A stretch of 64,000 nt of DNA, taken from Struthidea cinerea (taxonomy: Eukaryota; Chordata; Aves; Passeriformes; Corcoracidae). The stretch lies in assembly GCA_013397865.1 (NCBI GenBank), contig VZTI01001046.1:225261-289260 (forward strand), given 5' to 3'. Both the position numbers and the translations under genes were made by a program. Below are positions 1 to 11,602 of the stretch, piece by piece. How positions within the stretch are numbered: position 1 is the stretch's first letter; each line of letters opens with the position of its first letter. The notes under the pieces were generated by a model. The model ran no database searches. It was not told the origin of the DNA and saw only the letters and a program-made list of their open reading frames with translations.

Positions 1-288
1 CCTGTGTCTAACGGAGTTCATGGAATAGCAGTGGGAGCTGTCAGGATGAGAACCGCTAGCACTGGAGCAATATTAATGAAAAACCTGGGGTCAGTTAAAG
101 ATGACTAAAAGGGGTCAGGAGAGAGGTAAAAAATCAGAAACAACAGGCCAGTGAATCAGCAGCTCCTTTTCTTCCTCATGAAGCACAGGGAGAAATTGCA
201 GGTAATTATTGGGAATGGGAACGAGAAAGAAACCCCACGTGGGAGGAGGCGTCGTGTTTGTACTCGCAGAGGACCAAAGGACTTCTCC

Positions 289-733
289 TGAGTCCAGAGG
301 ATGATGAGAGGGATGGAGAACCTGTGAGGAAAGGCTGGGAGAATTGGGATTGTTCAGCCTGGAGAAGAGAAACTCTATGGAGAACTAATTGTGGCCTTCC
401 AGTGCCTGAAGGAGCCAACAGGAAAGATGGAGAGAAACAATTTACAGGGACATGGAGTGCCAGGACACAGGGAATGGCTTCCCACTGCCAGAGGGCAGGG
501 CTGGATGGGATATTGGGCAGGAATTGTTCCCTGGGAGGGTGGGCAGGCCCTGGCACAGGGTGCCCAGAGCAGCTGTGGCTGCCCCTGGATCCCTGGCAGT
601 GCCCAAGGCCAGGCTGGATGGGGCTTGGAGCAGCCTGGGACAGTGGGAGGTGTCCCTGCCATGGCAGGGGTGGATGGGATGAGCTTTAAGGTCCCTTCCT
701 GCCCAGAGCATTCCATGGTTGCAGGATTCCATG
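289..733 (+). repeat. CR1 LINE 3' fragment
   Basis: About 445 bp of a CR1 3' end in sense orientation. It has the GTTCAGCCTGGAGAAGAGAA block (352-371), the GGGAGGGTGGGCAGGCCCTGG block (about 533-553), the AAGGCCAGGCTGG block and a tail of two ATTCCATGG units at 708-733. It creates overlapping open frames on both strands that are not genes. Confidence 0.95.
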
Positions 734-2649
734 GCAGGACCTTGGTCTCCAGGCACTGTCAGGGCTGAGGAGCTGTGTCTGGTGTCTCCAGACAGCCCAG
801 CACTGCTGGTGCTGCACAAGATGAGCTGTCAGGGTTGTGTTTCACGGCACCTGCAGGCCTGGAAGGGAGGGAAGGAGGTGAATGTGAAACACTCCGGGAT
901 TTCCTGCCTCTTCTTCAAGGAATTTGGGCAAGGCCTCAGTTGAGGATGGGTTTTCTCAGGCATCTCTCTGTCCAGAAAATGCCTTGCCACGCACGAAATT
1001 GACTCCAGAGTGGGGATGGGTTTCAATTTGTGCTATGGGGGGAAGGTCCAGGGGCTCTGTGCTCTCATCCCAGGCTGGTTATCCCCTCCCTCCACCGAAG
1101 GAACGTGCAGGGAACAAGGACAAAAGGTGTTTGGTGCCTGTGGCTGCCTGCCGGGGGTGTGCAGGGCCAGGCAGCACCACGGGGATGCTTCCAGAGGGCT
1201 GGTGGGTGGCTGGGGAGGAAACCTGCCTGTGGCTAAAAACACAGCCCGGGGGGCGAGTGGGGGGATCTCCCCAGCGGGACCCAGCTGCTGCTGCGGGGCT
1301 GGCCCTGCTCCGGGCATCCCCCTCGCCCACCGCACCCCAGAGGGGCTGGGCTCTGCTCGCTGTCACGTTGGAAGGAGCTGGGGAGAGCCACTTCCCCCAG
1401 TTGCTCCTCGCCTGGTTTCTATGGTGATGTTGCACTCAGCTGTGTTCAGCAGGTCCGGGTTTGTTTCCCTGCAGATCAGGCAGCCGGTGCTGATCCACCG
1501 CAGCCTGGGCTCCGGGGCTTGGCAACGAGTCGGGCTTGGTGCCCCTGAGCTGGAGTGGCTCTGCGTGGAAGGTTTTTCCGTGCTGGATTCGGCGGTGGAG
1601 GGAATTAGCTCGTAAAATGGTATTTTTTGGTCGTTTGTTGCGGCTGTTCGTTGCCCCGGAGCTGGGAGGCCGGGAAGCACCTGGCGATGTGCGTTCTCCT
1701 GTTCCTCCTCTGTGTTCCCTGGTGCAGAAAGCTCGGGGACAGCCAGCCCGGGCTTGGCTGGAATGCAGTGCATGATGTGGGAGGGAAAAGGTGTGAGAGA
1801 AGGGTGTTGGAAGCAGTGGGAGAGGGGCTGGGCTGCGGGTGCTCGGGCTGGATCTGTGTGGACTCCAGGTGAGTAATTCACACCTCATTCTGCGGGGCAG
1901 AAGTGCCCGCAGCTCGTGAGCCACCTCGCCGTGCCCTGCTGATTATCGGGCTCTCAGCTCACTGTCACTGCGACCTTTTCCTCCCCGTGCCCCTGGGCTA
2001 AAGCCCGGCTTAAGGGCAGGGTTGCCATCCCGGGAAGACTCCAGAGCCTGCTGAGTGCTGCCTGTGCGAGGCAGAGGCTCTGCTGTGGGCTCGCACGGCG
2101 TCTGTGCCTTCGCAGGCGGCGTGGTGGCACCAGCCAGGCTCCCGCACGGTGACGCAGGTCCTTGGCTGCCTCCCTGCTACGCTTCACACCTCTCCCAGGC
2201 ACGGCTGAGCTCACCAGTGGCATTTTAACATCCCCACCACCGCCGCAGCTCCGGGCTGACGCTTCCAGCACATTCGATTCCTTCGCAGAGGGCCGCGGTT
2301 TGGAGCAGACCTGCGAAAACAAGGGGAGGTTTCACTTAGGAAGTTGCAAATTTAGGCTCATGCCAGGTCCCTCCTGAAGCTGCTGCCCACATCCCACAGT
2401 CTGAGGGTGGAGCAGCGTCAGCAAACCGAGGGCTCAGCTCCAGCCACCTGGGATCAACCCTCGGCTCTCTGGCCAGTTTGGCACCAGGGACCTGCCTCAG
2501 ACCGGGGAAGGGACTGAGGGAAAGCCGCCCCTGGTTCTGAGGGGCTCAGAGCCAACTTGGAATGAGTGTTACGGAGAAAGCACAGCACAGCTTGAGGAAG
2601 CTCCTGAACCCAGGGCAGCTCCCGGGATGTCAGCATAAGGAGTGCAGGC
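734..2649. other. Unique intron 3 sequence
   Basis: No exon, RNA gene or known repeat seen. GC is raised at about 1130-1420 and 1880-2320, with several open frames on both strands that lack any recognisable domain. Confidence 0.6.
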
Positions 2650-2856
2650 TGGATGAGCGTGGGCAGGCCCTGGCACAGAGTGCCCAGAGCAGCTGTGGCT
2701 GCCCCTGGATACCTGGCAGTGTCCAAGGCCAGGCTGGACATCGGGGCTTGGAGCAGCCTGGGACAGTGGAAGGTGTCCCTGCCCCAGGAACAAGATGAAC
2801 TTTCAGGTCCCTTCCACCCCAAACCATTCTGTCACTCCATGATCTTCTGGATTCCA
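2650..2856 (+). repeat. CR1 LINE 3' fragment
   Basis: Sense CR1 3' end, about 200 bp, from the GGGCAGGCCCTGGCAC block through GGAAGGTGTCCCTGCC to a tail AAACCATTCTGTCACTCCATG. Truncated at its 5' side. Confidence 0.95.
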
Positions 2857-5430
2857 TTGATCTTTGCCCTTTATGTTTTCAAGACCAAAATACTTTCTTG
2901 GCTCCAGGCTGAGGATATTGATGTTGGACAGCTCGGGAAACTTCCTCAGTTTCCTCCAGGTCTCCAGGACACTCCTGGGTCCCGAGCACTGCCCAGCTCC
3001 AGGTTTCGTAAGGAAAGTTCAGCGAGGTTGTGGTGACAGCCAGTCAGAACTGCAGCCGAGTGACCTGGGGTGCAGCTAATTGTGCAGCTTTGCTTTATTT
3101 TTGTCCATCCCAGACTAACAGCTTGTATGTCTGACAGGAGCTCGCTTTTCCCTTTCCCCTTCCAGTGAAGGATTATTAATAGATGAGGCTTCAACAAAGG
3201 AAAGACCATTTGAGAAATAAGATGGGACACTCGCTCCACAGTGGAAAAAAACAACAGCACACACCCACAGGAAACATTCTTTTCTTTTTAAAGCACATTG
3301 ACAATGAAGGCCTCTCCCCTTTGGGAGGCATCCGTGTTCCCCAGAGTTCATGATCCAGCCAGCATTCCTGCCCTCTTCAAGTAGATACAAATCTGAAGGA
3401 CTTTTTTTCCCCCCCTAATGTGCTTGAATGATTTGAACTCGGGTCAGCTGCTGACTTGCAAAAGGCTGGGCTTGAGCATCATCGCCTTTCATCGCTCCTA
3501 GCTGAGACTTCGTGGTCTCTCTTCAGGCTCTAAATAAAATGGGACTAAACATAATAAAATCTGCTGCAGGGCAAAATATAATTACCTGAAGGGAGCAGGC
3601 AGAAATTGTTTTTCTTTTGTGGACAGCCCTGATTAATACAAAGTGGGCTGACGAGGGTACTTCTGACGAGCAGTTACGGGCCATCACTGGAAATGGACTC
3701 CATGTGCCAAAGGTCTTTGCTGCTGATACGCTGAGGGCTCATTTCATGGGGCTGGGGAGGTGGATTCGGAGAAATAAAGGGACGTTAGGCTCTGGGAGGC
3801 TTTTGGATTCAGAGCTGAAGGAGAGCTTTGCAGCAGAGCAGTACAGAGTGTCTGTGGAGAAGGAAAGGAGGAGCTCAGAGTGCTTTGGAGGGGGAAGTGC
3901 TGCCTCCATCCAGGCACTGAGCCATTCCCAGTGTGCCACCACCCATGGGACGCTGCTGGCCTGGTCACACGTCCAGCCTGGCCACCTGTGAGACCCATGG
4001 GACGTATTTGTCCTCAAATCTTGGCCCCTGTGGTGCTTTAACACCCTTTCCTTCCGCTCAACAAGCGGCCTCCAAATGGAGGGATTGTCTCAGGGCAGGA
4101 TTAATTTTGTCCATGCAGCACCTGCCCTTTTCCCCAAGGATCCTGGTGAAAGATCCCATTTGTTAGGAAAATGCCTGGGAGTGTGGGCAGCACTGATGGA
4201 ACAACGAGAAACCACTGAGTTCAGCAGGGGGAGTTTTGTTTGAAGGCCTCGGGACACCTCTGGCCCAGCTCCCAGGTGAGGAATGGCCTGGAGCTGATCT
4301 TTTCCAGGTGGCTCACACCCTCCTGGAATCCTGGGACCAGGGGAGTGAGGGGAAGGTTGAAAAAGGCAGAGGAGGAGCAGCTTCTGCCCTGATTTCAAAG
4401 AGAGACTTGATGCTGGCTGAGCTGGGGTACGAAGGCTGAGATCTGCATTCTGGCACCACCTTTGAGGCTGAAGACGTGTTTGCTCCTGAATTCCTCCTCT
4501 GGGAGAAGAGCAGGGAACAGCAGGTATCTGGTTGAGGTTTTTGAGTGTTGTGTCGCTTGAGAATGGAGGTTTTTGGGGTTTTTTAACATGTCATTTGTAT
4601 TTAAAACTCTGTTTGGGTGAGATGGGGTGGGGTGGGGGAGTTTGTGGGGCTGCTGTGGTGTCCCAGGATGTGCTGTGGGACGATGCCCAGGTTTTAACTC
4701 CAGTGATGCTGCAGCGTCCCTTTGTGCCTCTTGTTTTCCTGTTGGTTTGATAGGGAAAGCTGCTCAGGCTTCTTTGGAAAGAGGGGGAAAAAAAGGCTCT
4801 GCTGTTGTCCTTAAAGTTGGGCTGTGAAATTCAGGCTCCAGGGAAGGCAGCCAGGTCTTTCTGCTGAGTTTGAGACTTTTAAGGAGCTTTCCTCCCGAGT
4901 GAAACCAAACAAGAGCTGCATTTCCTTGGAGAACCAGAGCAATTTGGGATTGTGCATTGGAAAAGAGGCTCAGCCCCGCGTCAAATCCTTCTTGCTTTGC
5001 TCTATAGCTGCATCTTTAATGATAATTTAGTGGTCCAGCCCTAATTTTCCTGTTTGTGTGGTGCAAGTGAAAATAAAATTGCCACAGGAGCAGGTTTATA
5101 TAACCCCTCTGTCCTGCTGGGCTGGATTTCTTGTCTCTCCTGTTGGCTGCAGGTAATTGGTGCCTCTGTTGCCATTAAAATTTTAAAAAGCCTCGAACAA
5201 AGTGATATAAACTGTTCTAGTTTCGGCACTCAGCTCTGAAATACATCAGAAAATAAGAAATATAACCTCTCCAAAAGCCCTGTTAGCTCTCCACCCATGA
5301 AATACGGAGATCTGCTGAGATTCCAACTGTTTTGCTGGAAGTGTGGCACCAAAACTAAAAACCTGTGGGCTATGTGAGGACATGCACAAACAAGAAGGGC
5401 ATGGAACAGGGACCATGTGATTCATAGCTT
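2857..5430. other. Unique intron 3 sequence
   Basis: No gene or recognisable repeat. Composition is moderate, with short T-rich runs. Nothing stands out as an exon. Confidence 0.6.
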
Positions 5431-5700
5431 GGCCAAGTGGGTTTTTTTTCTTGGAGTTAAATCCTTAATCTTATTAAAATTTTATTTATGAAGTACCTTC
5501 TTGGAGGCACTTAAGGTGTTGCACAAGCTATAAAAACGCACTAATAAAGAAAATAGCCTCATAAAAAAGTACAGGAATGAAAAGAAGTACTAAAAAGGTG
5601 CTATCACACAGACAGCAGCTATTACAGGTCATAGATTGATGTCAGAATTGTCCCTCCTTATGCTGTAAAGATTAATAATTTGCCACTGGGAGCTCAGGTA
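5431..5700. other. AT-rich intronic block, candidate conserved non-coding element
   Basis: A 270-bp AT-rich island in otherwise GC-richer intron, with many TTAAT/ATTAA homeodomain-type words and no CR1 or LTR hallmarks. Function is not visible from the sequence; it is listed because its composition differs clearly from its neighbours. Confidence 0.3.
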
Positions 5701-5878
5701 CCATGGTGATAGGGCCAGGGTTAGATTTGGAGGAGAACAGAGGAGATGGGAAAGTTGGAGGCAGAGTAAAGGATGCTTTGTTGGTCTTGGAAAGTTGGGA
5801 ATGTCAGCCGGGATCAGAGCACGGCTCTGGGGACAGGAAGGGAATTGGTTCTCCCTGGGCTTTAGCCTGAAGCTTTAA

Positions 5879-5990
5879 TGACCAGAGCAACCTGGGAGAA
5901 CGGAAGGTGTCCCTGCCCACGGCAGGGGGTGGAAGGAGATGAGTTTTAATGTCCCTTCCAACCTAAACCAGTGCGGGATTCTGTGCACAC
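5879..5990 (+). repeat. CR1 LINE 3' tail fragment
   Basis: About 110 bp of the extreme CR1 3' end: AACCTGGGAGAACGGAAGGTG, CCCACGGCAGGGGGTGG, then GTCCCTTCCAACCTAAACCAG. Sense orientation, 5' truncated. Confidence 0.9.
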
Positions 5991-6555
5991 AGAAAATTCT
6001 GTCCAGTGAGTGCCGAGGTGTCCTCTTGGTGTTGGTCTTGAACTGGGATCTCGTGGCTTCGTGCTTATTTAGAGGTGGAAAATCTGCATCACCCACTCAT
6101 CTTTTGCTGTTCCTGTCTGTTCCCATCCTGCAAAGTTTCTGGTCCAGGGAGTTCCCAGCCTGAGGTTCCTCAGGTTGGGATAAAGGCCCCGCGTGCTGGC
6201 AGGGACGTGCTTGGGTGTAGGAGGTTAAAGACTGCACGAAAAGTGACTGATCCAGCTGCCTCCCTCTGCTGAGCCTGGAGACAGCCCCCACTATTGTTCA
6301 ACACTGCTGCTCAGCAAATCGTGCCTTTTGTAAGAAAAGTGGGTTTTTTAATCAGTGGCAATTGCGACGTGAGCTCCCAGAAAGAGGAGCAAAACATCCC
6401 CCCCGCTTCCCTCCCCACCCCCGTTTGCAGCCCCCAGTTTATTCTGCCTGCTCTATTTTTGCCTTCCCAGAGTTACTGGGAGAACAGGATTAGCAACTGA
6501 TCATTTATGCTGATTTTCCAGGCGCTGAGATGTCTTTCATTAAAGCTGTCATTCA
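5991..6555. other. Unique intron 3 sequence
   Basis: No feature seen. Confidence 0.5.
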
Positions 6556-7425
6556 AGGGGAAGCGTTAACATCGCGCGTCCGCTCTCGCCGTGCGCTACA
6601 ACTCCGGTGCCGCTCGTATCCGCGGGATGGGGACATCGGGGTGTTGCTGGCTGGGGATTTGGTTTGTCTCGGAAGGAAGAGAGAGGCCTGGGGGCAGTCG
6701 GTCCCGGTTGTGTCCGATTCCATCCCTCCTTTCCTCCCTGGAAAGCTGCGGCAGAGGTGGCAGCGGGAGCGGTGCGGCGGAGCCGCGTTCGGTGCGGTCG
6801 CAGCTTGTAGCCGGCCACAGGTGAAGGCGCTCCCGTGGCCTCAGGAAAGCAAGGGCTTGTTCATCAAGGAAAGCCTGCATCTGCCTCCCGAGGGTGTGGA
6901 AAACGCTTCCCGGCCTTTGATTCAGAGGCACTTACGGTCTGAGGCTGGGGGTGTGCCTGTCTCCAGGATGGAGGTGGGGTGGAAACGTGCCAGCTCCGTA
7001 AAAGCTTTCAGCAGGGCTCCCCCGAGGCGCTGCAGCAGCCCTCGCTCTGTGCTGGGGATGGGAGGCTGGGAAGGGATCTGCCTCCAGCTCCTCCGGCTGT
7101 TCCCTGCTCCTTGCCGGGCCGGGATCCTGCTGCTGCTGCTCCCTGGCACCGGGGCTTTGCTGAGGGTGTTCTCTGCGTGCCTTTGATACCCCGCGGCTCT
7201 GCCGATATCCCACCGGGCTCCCCGCCAGCTCCCCCTGCCCTTCCAGGCTCCAGCACGGGCACTGGGCTCAGACACGGGGATAATTGGGCCCAGCCTGTGA
7301 TCACCTCTGTTTTTATTCCCTTTGTCGCCACAGGCAGCGTGCAGAGGCTGCTGCCTTCCCCCACCTCGCCGCCCATTGCTTCTCTCCACGAGCTCCATTT
7401 TGATCCGTGACACTCCCGGCAACTT
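6556..7425. other. GC-rich, CpG-containing intronic stretch
   Basis: GC-rich sequence with CpG dinucleotides denser than in flanking intron, strongest around 6565-6815 and 7010-7270. Open frames run through it on both strands (for example 6530-7186 on + and 6922-7422 on -), as expected from high GC, but none encodes a domain I recognise. It could be a small CpG island or simply a GC-rich block. Confidence 0.35.
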
Positions 7426-8465
7426 GTAGCATCACCTACATCTGCTTTGATGTGCAGAGACTGAAGTATGTTAGAGGCAGCATAAAAATTGCATGTAATT
7501 ATCCTTGGTCTGGTTCTGTGGGAACAGGGAAACATCAATATTGATGGGTGAGAGCATTTATGTTTTATGTGCGAGCATATATATCTCCTCTCCTCCATAT
7601 TCAGCAGGAGTGTTTGATCCCTGCCTGTGTGCTGCACCATTAGAGCTGCTCTTGTGCTCTTTCCTCTCCTCCTGGGGCTGGGGACCGAGTGCTGAGGTGC
7701 TTCCAGAGCTCATTACAGTGGCTGGAGCCCGGCCCTGGGGGATCTGCAGCTGGGGACGGGGCGACAGCTTCCCCAAGTGTCTCTGGGTTCTGTCTCTGGC
7801 TGCACTTCTGCACCACTGCTGACATCCATGAATAATTCAGGCTGGGCGATGGAAGAGGGAGGATGAGTGCTCTCAGGGCTGGGAGAAGGGAGGTGCAGGG
7901 AACAGGGAGTGGTGACAGCCCTGTAATGGCCACGGACTGGGGCAGGAAGGGGGTCAGGCTCTGCTGTGTGTTTTGGGGGTTTATCCCCTGGTGCAGAGAG
8001 GGCAAGGCTGTCCCTGGAGAAACCTGAGCTCTCTCCTCACCCTGAGGATGGAGAGGATGTGCTGTAGCCGGGGGTGGGTGGTGCAGGGAGGGGCTCCTGA
8101 TGCTCAGCAGTGTTTGGGCACACAACACTCCACGTGGGAGAGACTCCTCCTCCACTCTGCTCCCCCCTGACTTGACCTAAAATCACAGCCAGGACCAGGC
8201 ATTTCCCACCTCACTTTCCCTTCTGCACCAGCCTGTGCTGCTGCTCTGGCTTTTCCTTCCCGTGGGGATTGTGTTTGGACCCCGCTGAGTTCAATAAGCT
8301 GCTGCACTTGAGGAATTTGTGCCCTCAGCGTCGTTAAAGGTCTGCCCTTTAGGAGGAGCGCTCTGGGCAAACCCTGGGGGAAGCGTTTGGCCAGGAATGG
8401 GATTATTGGATGAGCTGCTGCAGCACTCTGGGGCATCCCCGATTTCTGATGTGACCCTTGGGGTG
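7426..8465. other. Unique intron 3 sequence
   Basis: No gene or repeat recognised. Confidence 0.5.
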
Positions 8466-8535
8466 TCCTGTGCAAGGCCAGGAGTTGGACTCGGTGATCC
8501 TGGCGGGTCCCTTCCAGCTCCGGATGCTCTATGGG
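8466..8535 (+). repeat. CR1 LINE 3' tail fragment
   Basis: Short tail of a different CR1 subfamily: CAAGGCCAGGAGTTGGACTC followed by GTGATCC, GGTCCCTTCCAGCTC and ATGCTCTATGG. Related tails occur at 18135, 32280 and 48717. Confidence 0.8.
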
Positions 8536-9548
8536 TACAGGACAGTGGCAGCAACCCTGGTGTGGGCTTCCAGAGGGACCTTGCCATGCCCAGTGGGGTT
8601 TGCTCTGAGCCAGAGCTTAGGATTGAGCCTGGAAAAGCTTTTTGAGAGAGTTGAATGACCAAGAGCCACACAACAGAGGGACACTGTGGGACAATCACCC
8701 CCCCTGGGGCAGAGCACAGGGTCAGTGGGATCTGTCTGTCTGCTCCCAGCACCATCAGACACTTCCAGCACCGTTTGCCTGCACCCTCAGGCTTCCAAAC
8801 TCCCAACTTTTTGCATCTTTAGCAAACCTGGATCTTGAATCCTGTGCGCTGGAGCGTTGCTGAAATCCATCCAGCACATGGAAAACAGGCTGGGGTTTCT
8901 GGATGGGGCAGGAGAGAGACAAATTGTTGATGCTACAGGACCTGAGGCGTGGACAGACAGAGACTCTGAGGCCGTGGGATGGTTTTTGGGGTGTCAGTCT
9001 ATGGACTGTGATCCTGTTGGTGTTTCATGGTGCCCTGGGATAAAGGAAACATTCCAGCTGTGCTGTAGAGGCATTTATGCCCACGCAGAGGTTGTGCCTA
9101 CCCCACCTTTCTGGCCCTGGAGTATCTGTGCTGATGATTCCAGGTCTTCCCAAGCCTTCAGGGAGCTGTGCCCGTTCTGCAGGGATCCCTGGGAGTGCGC
9201 TCCTTCCTCCTGCCCCTGCTTATTGCTGCTCTCGGCCCTCAGAGGAGGGCCTGGATGGGAAATGTCTCTGCTCTGGTATTTGTAGCTGTGAGTGGCTTCT
9301 CCCAGGGGAAGCTGCCATTTTGCTCATCCTGCACTGAAATGGATTTCCTGCCCAGAGATGGAGGAAACCACAGAAAGAGCAGACACGAGAAATACTCGCT
9401 GCCGGTCACTGTGGAGTGTATAATCCTCCATATATATGGGAACAGAACGGCATTTTCCTGCTGCTTTGCTCCTGTGGTCACTTTAAAACTGTCCTGTGTG
9501 TGAGATACCTGGGGGACTTTGGTCCCTTTAGTAAATCCTGTGCAGTAC
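8536..9548. other. Unique intron 3 sequence
   Basis: No gene or repeat recognised. Confidence 0.5.
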
Positions 9549-10075
9549 AGAATCACAGGATACTCGGAGTGGGAAGATGTCGCTGTGACGTACCGAGAAC
9601 AGCGAGTAATGACACAATCCAAGTTCAGGAAGAAAGTAGTTATTTAATTAATTATAATTGGGTTTATATAACTTGGTTCCCACAGATGACAGGAGGTCAT
9701 TGGATCTTGGAGCAGCCACCCCCTGTCCCATTGGCCAAAGCTCACAACACCTGCTTCAAAATATTATTTCACTGTGTACCACAACAACTCTGAAAAACAG
9801 ATCCCAGGTGCACAGAAAAAACCCAGTTTACAAAAACCCATAGTAGTGTTTATCATAGCTTTCATGAGAGCCACAAAGCTCTCACAGAATGCTGCAGAAA
9901 ATTTCTCTACCAAAGCTTTTCAGCATCTACGGGAAGGGTCCCACAGGGATCATCGGGTCCCACAGGGATCATCCAGTCCCACTCCTGGCCCTGCACAGAC
10001 ACCCCAACAATCCCACCCTGGGCATCCCTGGGAACGGTGTCCAAACGCTCCTGGAGCTCTGGCAGCCTCGGGGGT
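9549..10075 (-). repeat. CR1 LINE 3' end, split by an LTR
   Basis: Antisense CR1 tail in two pieces, 9549-9577 (CAGAATCACAGGATACTC...) and 9932-10075 (AAGGGTCCCACAGGGATCATC ... CTGGAGCTCTGGCAGCCTCGG). The pieces join at the word GGAAG, exactly where a CR1 tail reads through (GGAAGGGTCCC), and the 354-bp LTR sits between them. The segment GGTCCCACAGGGATCATC is duplicated in tandem just after the LTR (about 9937-9973). Confidence 0.88.
9578..9931 (-). mobile_element. Solo LTR of an endogenous retrovirus (ERVK-like), nested in CR1
   Basis: A 354-bp LTR read on the minus strand. The + strand left end is TGTCGCTGTGACGTACC; the right end is GCATCTACG, where the expected terminal A has become G. 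Flanks are GGAAGA and GGAAGG, a 6-bp target duplication with one mismatch. The minus strand has a TATATAA box (about 9663-9670) followed within about 30 bp by an ATTAAA-type polyadenylation word (about 9635-9645), so R looks very short. Both ends align with the LTR at 52466-52832, which marks one family. No internal retroviral sequence is present. Confidence 0.82.
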
Positions 10076-10079
10076 GCCA

Positions 10080-10200
10080 GTTGTAGACACTATTGTAGTA
10101 CCTACTACCTAAGTACTCATATTGTAGTGCCCAGTACATAGTGTGTATGCCAAATTCTATTCCTAGTACCTACAGCACTCAGTACCTCATCAGGCTGTCA
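10080..10200. other. GTA/TAC-rich short-word repeat patch
   Basis: About 120 bp in which words such as AGTACCTAC, ATTGTAGT and AGTAC recur several times in both orientations, just beyond the CR1. Origin not recognised. Confidence 0.35.
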
Positions 10201-10679
10201 GTGGCAGCTCCTCTTGATTTTTAATTTTCTCCTAATCACAATCAAGGCCCCTGGAAAACCCCTTTTTTTCGGCAGTTTGTTCCCCTCGGTTGCAGTGAGC
10301 TGCTTTGATGAGGGGGCTCCATCCTGCTTCCAGGTGAGCTTGGGTGGGTGTGAGCAGTGCTGTAAATCGAGCTCCCCGGGGGCCGCTCACATCGAGTCAG
10401 AGCTGAGGATGGAAGTTTTACTCTCCAGTGGAACCCTGGAGCTTCACTGGCCGCTGCTGCCAGCCCTCCTGGAGTGTGTTGGTTCACTGTGGCGTTTCCA
10501 AGAAAAATCAACTCAATCAATATTGCAGCTGTTTCAAAAATACAGAATTTTTAATGTTGGGCTTTGTGTGTTGAGTGTCCCCCACTACTGAGTAGGAAGA
10601 TGGTGGAGATTTGGGTGAGTGACATCCAGAGCTTCTCTCTGCTGACCCTTCTCTGGTGGATTCCTCTACTCACCAGTCC
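10201..10679. other. Unique intron 3 sequence
   Basis: No feature seen. Confidence 0.5.
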
Positions 10680-11060
10680 AATCTGATTGCAAACAGGCTG
10701 GAATAAGCGTTATTTTTGATTTTTAAAAAGCCTCTCTTTGCTAAAATACATTATTTAAAGACCTTTACAGCTGATATTTGTCTGAGTTGTTTGAATCTCA
10801 AAAGAAATAACTTTTTTTGCTTTAAAAACAAGAGCCAGATACCCACAGCTTTTATTTCCAGCATATTGTAGCTTCTCAGTGCAATTAGAAGCAGCCTCTG
10901 TTGCAAGGCACTCATTTAGACTCTGACCTAGGGCTGAGATTAAACAATTCCTCGGCAGGTTTGTCCCCGTGTTGGCACATTTGATGCATTGCTGATCCAA
11001 TTAAGTTTTCACACAATGGCTGTATTGTTACTGCAGGACTTCTTTGTTTATTAACCTTTC
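10680..11060. other. AT-rich intronic block, candidate conserved non-coding element
   Basis: About 380 bp of AT-rich, repeat-free sequence with clustered TTAAA, CAATTAAG, TTGATGCATTGC and ATTGTT words, flanked by GC-rich intron. No coding potential. Its character is that of vertebrate conserved non-coding elements, but conservation cannot be judged here. Confidence 0.3.
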
Positions 11061-11103
11061 TTGGGGAGAAATTCCTTCCCTCACCTTCAGCAGATTGGAC
11101 ATC

Positions 11104-11215
11104 TGTTAGCGTCCCTCCATGGGGAAGGAGCGGAGCCGGGAGGAGGTGGAGGAGCCGCGGTCGGGGAGGGGAGGGGACACGGCTCGAGCGGGGCTCAGGT
11201 GAGGGGAGTCAGCAG
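11104..11215 (+). other. GC-rich patch with ATG and donor-like CAG|GTGAGG; speculative alternative first exon
   Basis: A short GC-rich, CpG-containing stretch with an ATG at 11119 in fair context, 26 sense codons, and a strong donor-like CAG|GTGAGG with GT at 11199. The open part from the ATG is 80 nt, leaving two bases that would splice in frame with CACNA1B exon 4, which begins with one base of a split codon. This is inference from phase and motif only; chance agreement of phase is one in three. Confidence 0.12.
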
Positions 11216-11404
11216 TTTGTAGGGAACGATTCCAGCCGGTGATGGAAACGTCTTTTATCCGTCCCTTCTTCCATTAAAGCTTTCCGCATCGGGTGGTTTC
11301 TGCAACCTTGACTCGCCCGTGGCTTTTGTGGGAATGGATTTTGCTCTCCCTGCTGTCCCTGGTGGCTTTTCACCCCAGCTGGGTTTGGGCTCTGCTACTG
11401 CAGA

Positions 11405-11602
11405 CTGATGGAATCTCAGAGGGGTTTGGGTGCCAAGAGAGCTTAAAACTTATCCAGTGCCACCCTCTGCCGTGGGCAGGGACACCTTCCACTATCCCAG
11501 GGTGCTCCAACCTGGCCTTGGACACTGCCAGGGCTCCAGGGGCAGCCCCAGCTTCTCTGGGCATCCTGTGCCAGGGCCTGCCCACCCTCACAGCAATTAA
11601 TG
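11405..11602 (-). repeat. CR1 LINE 3' fragment
   Basis: Antisense CR1: GCCACCCTCTGCCGTGGGCAG, ACACCTTCCACTATCCCAGG, CAACCTGGCCTTGGACACTG, CTGTGCCAGGGCCTGCCCACC. Degraded at the 3' tail side (about 11405-11440). Confidence 0.93.
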
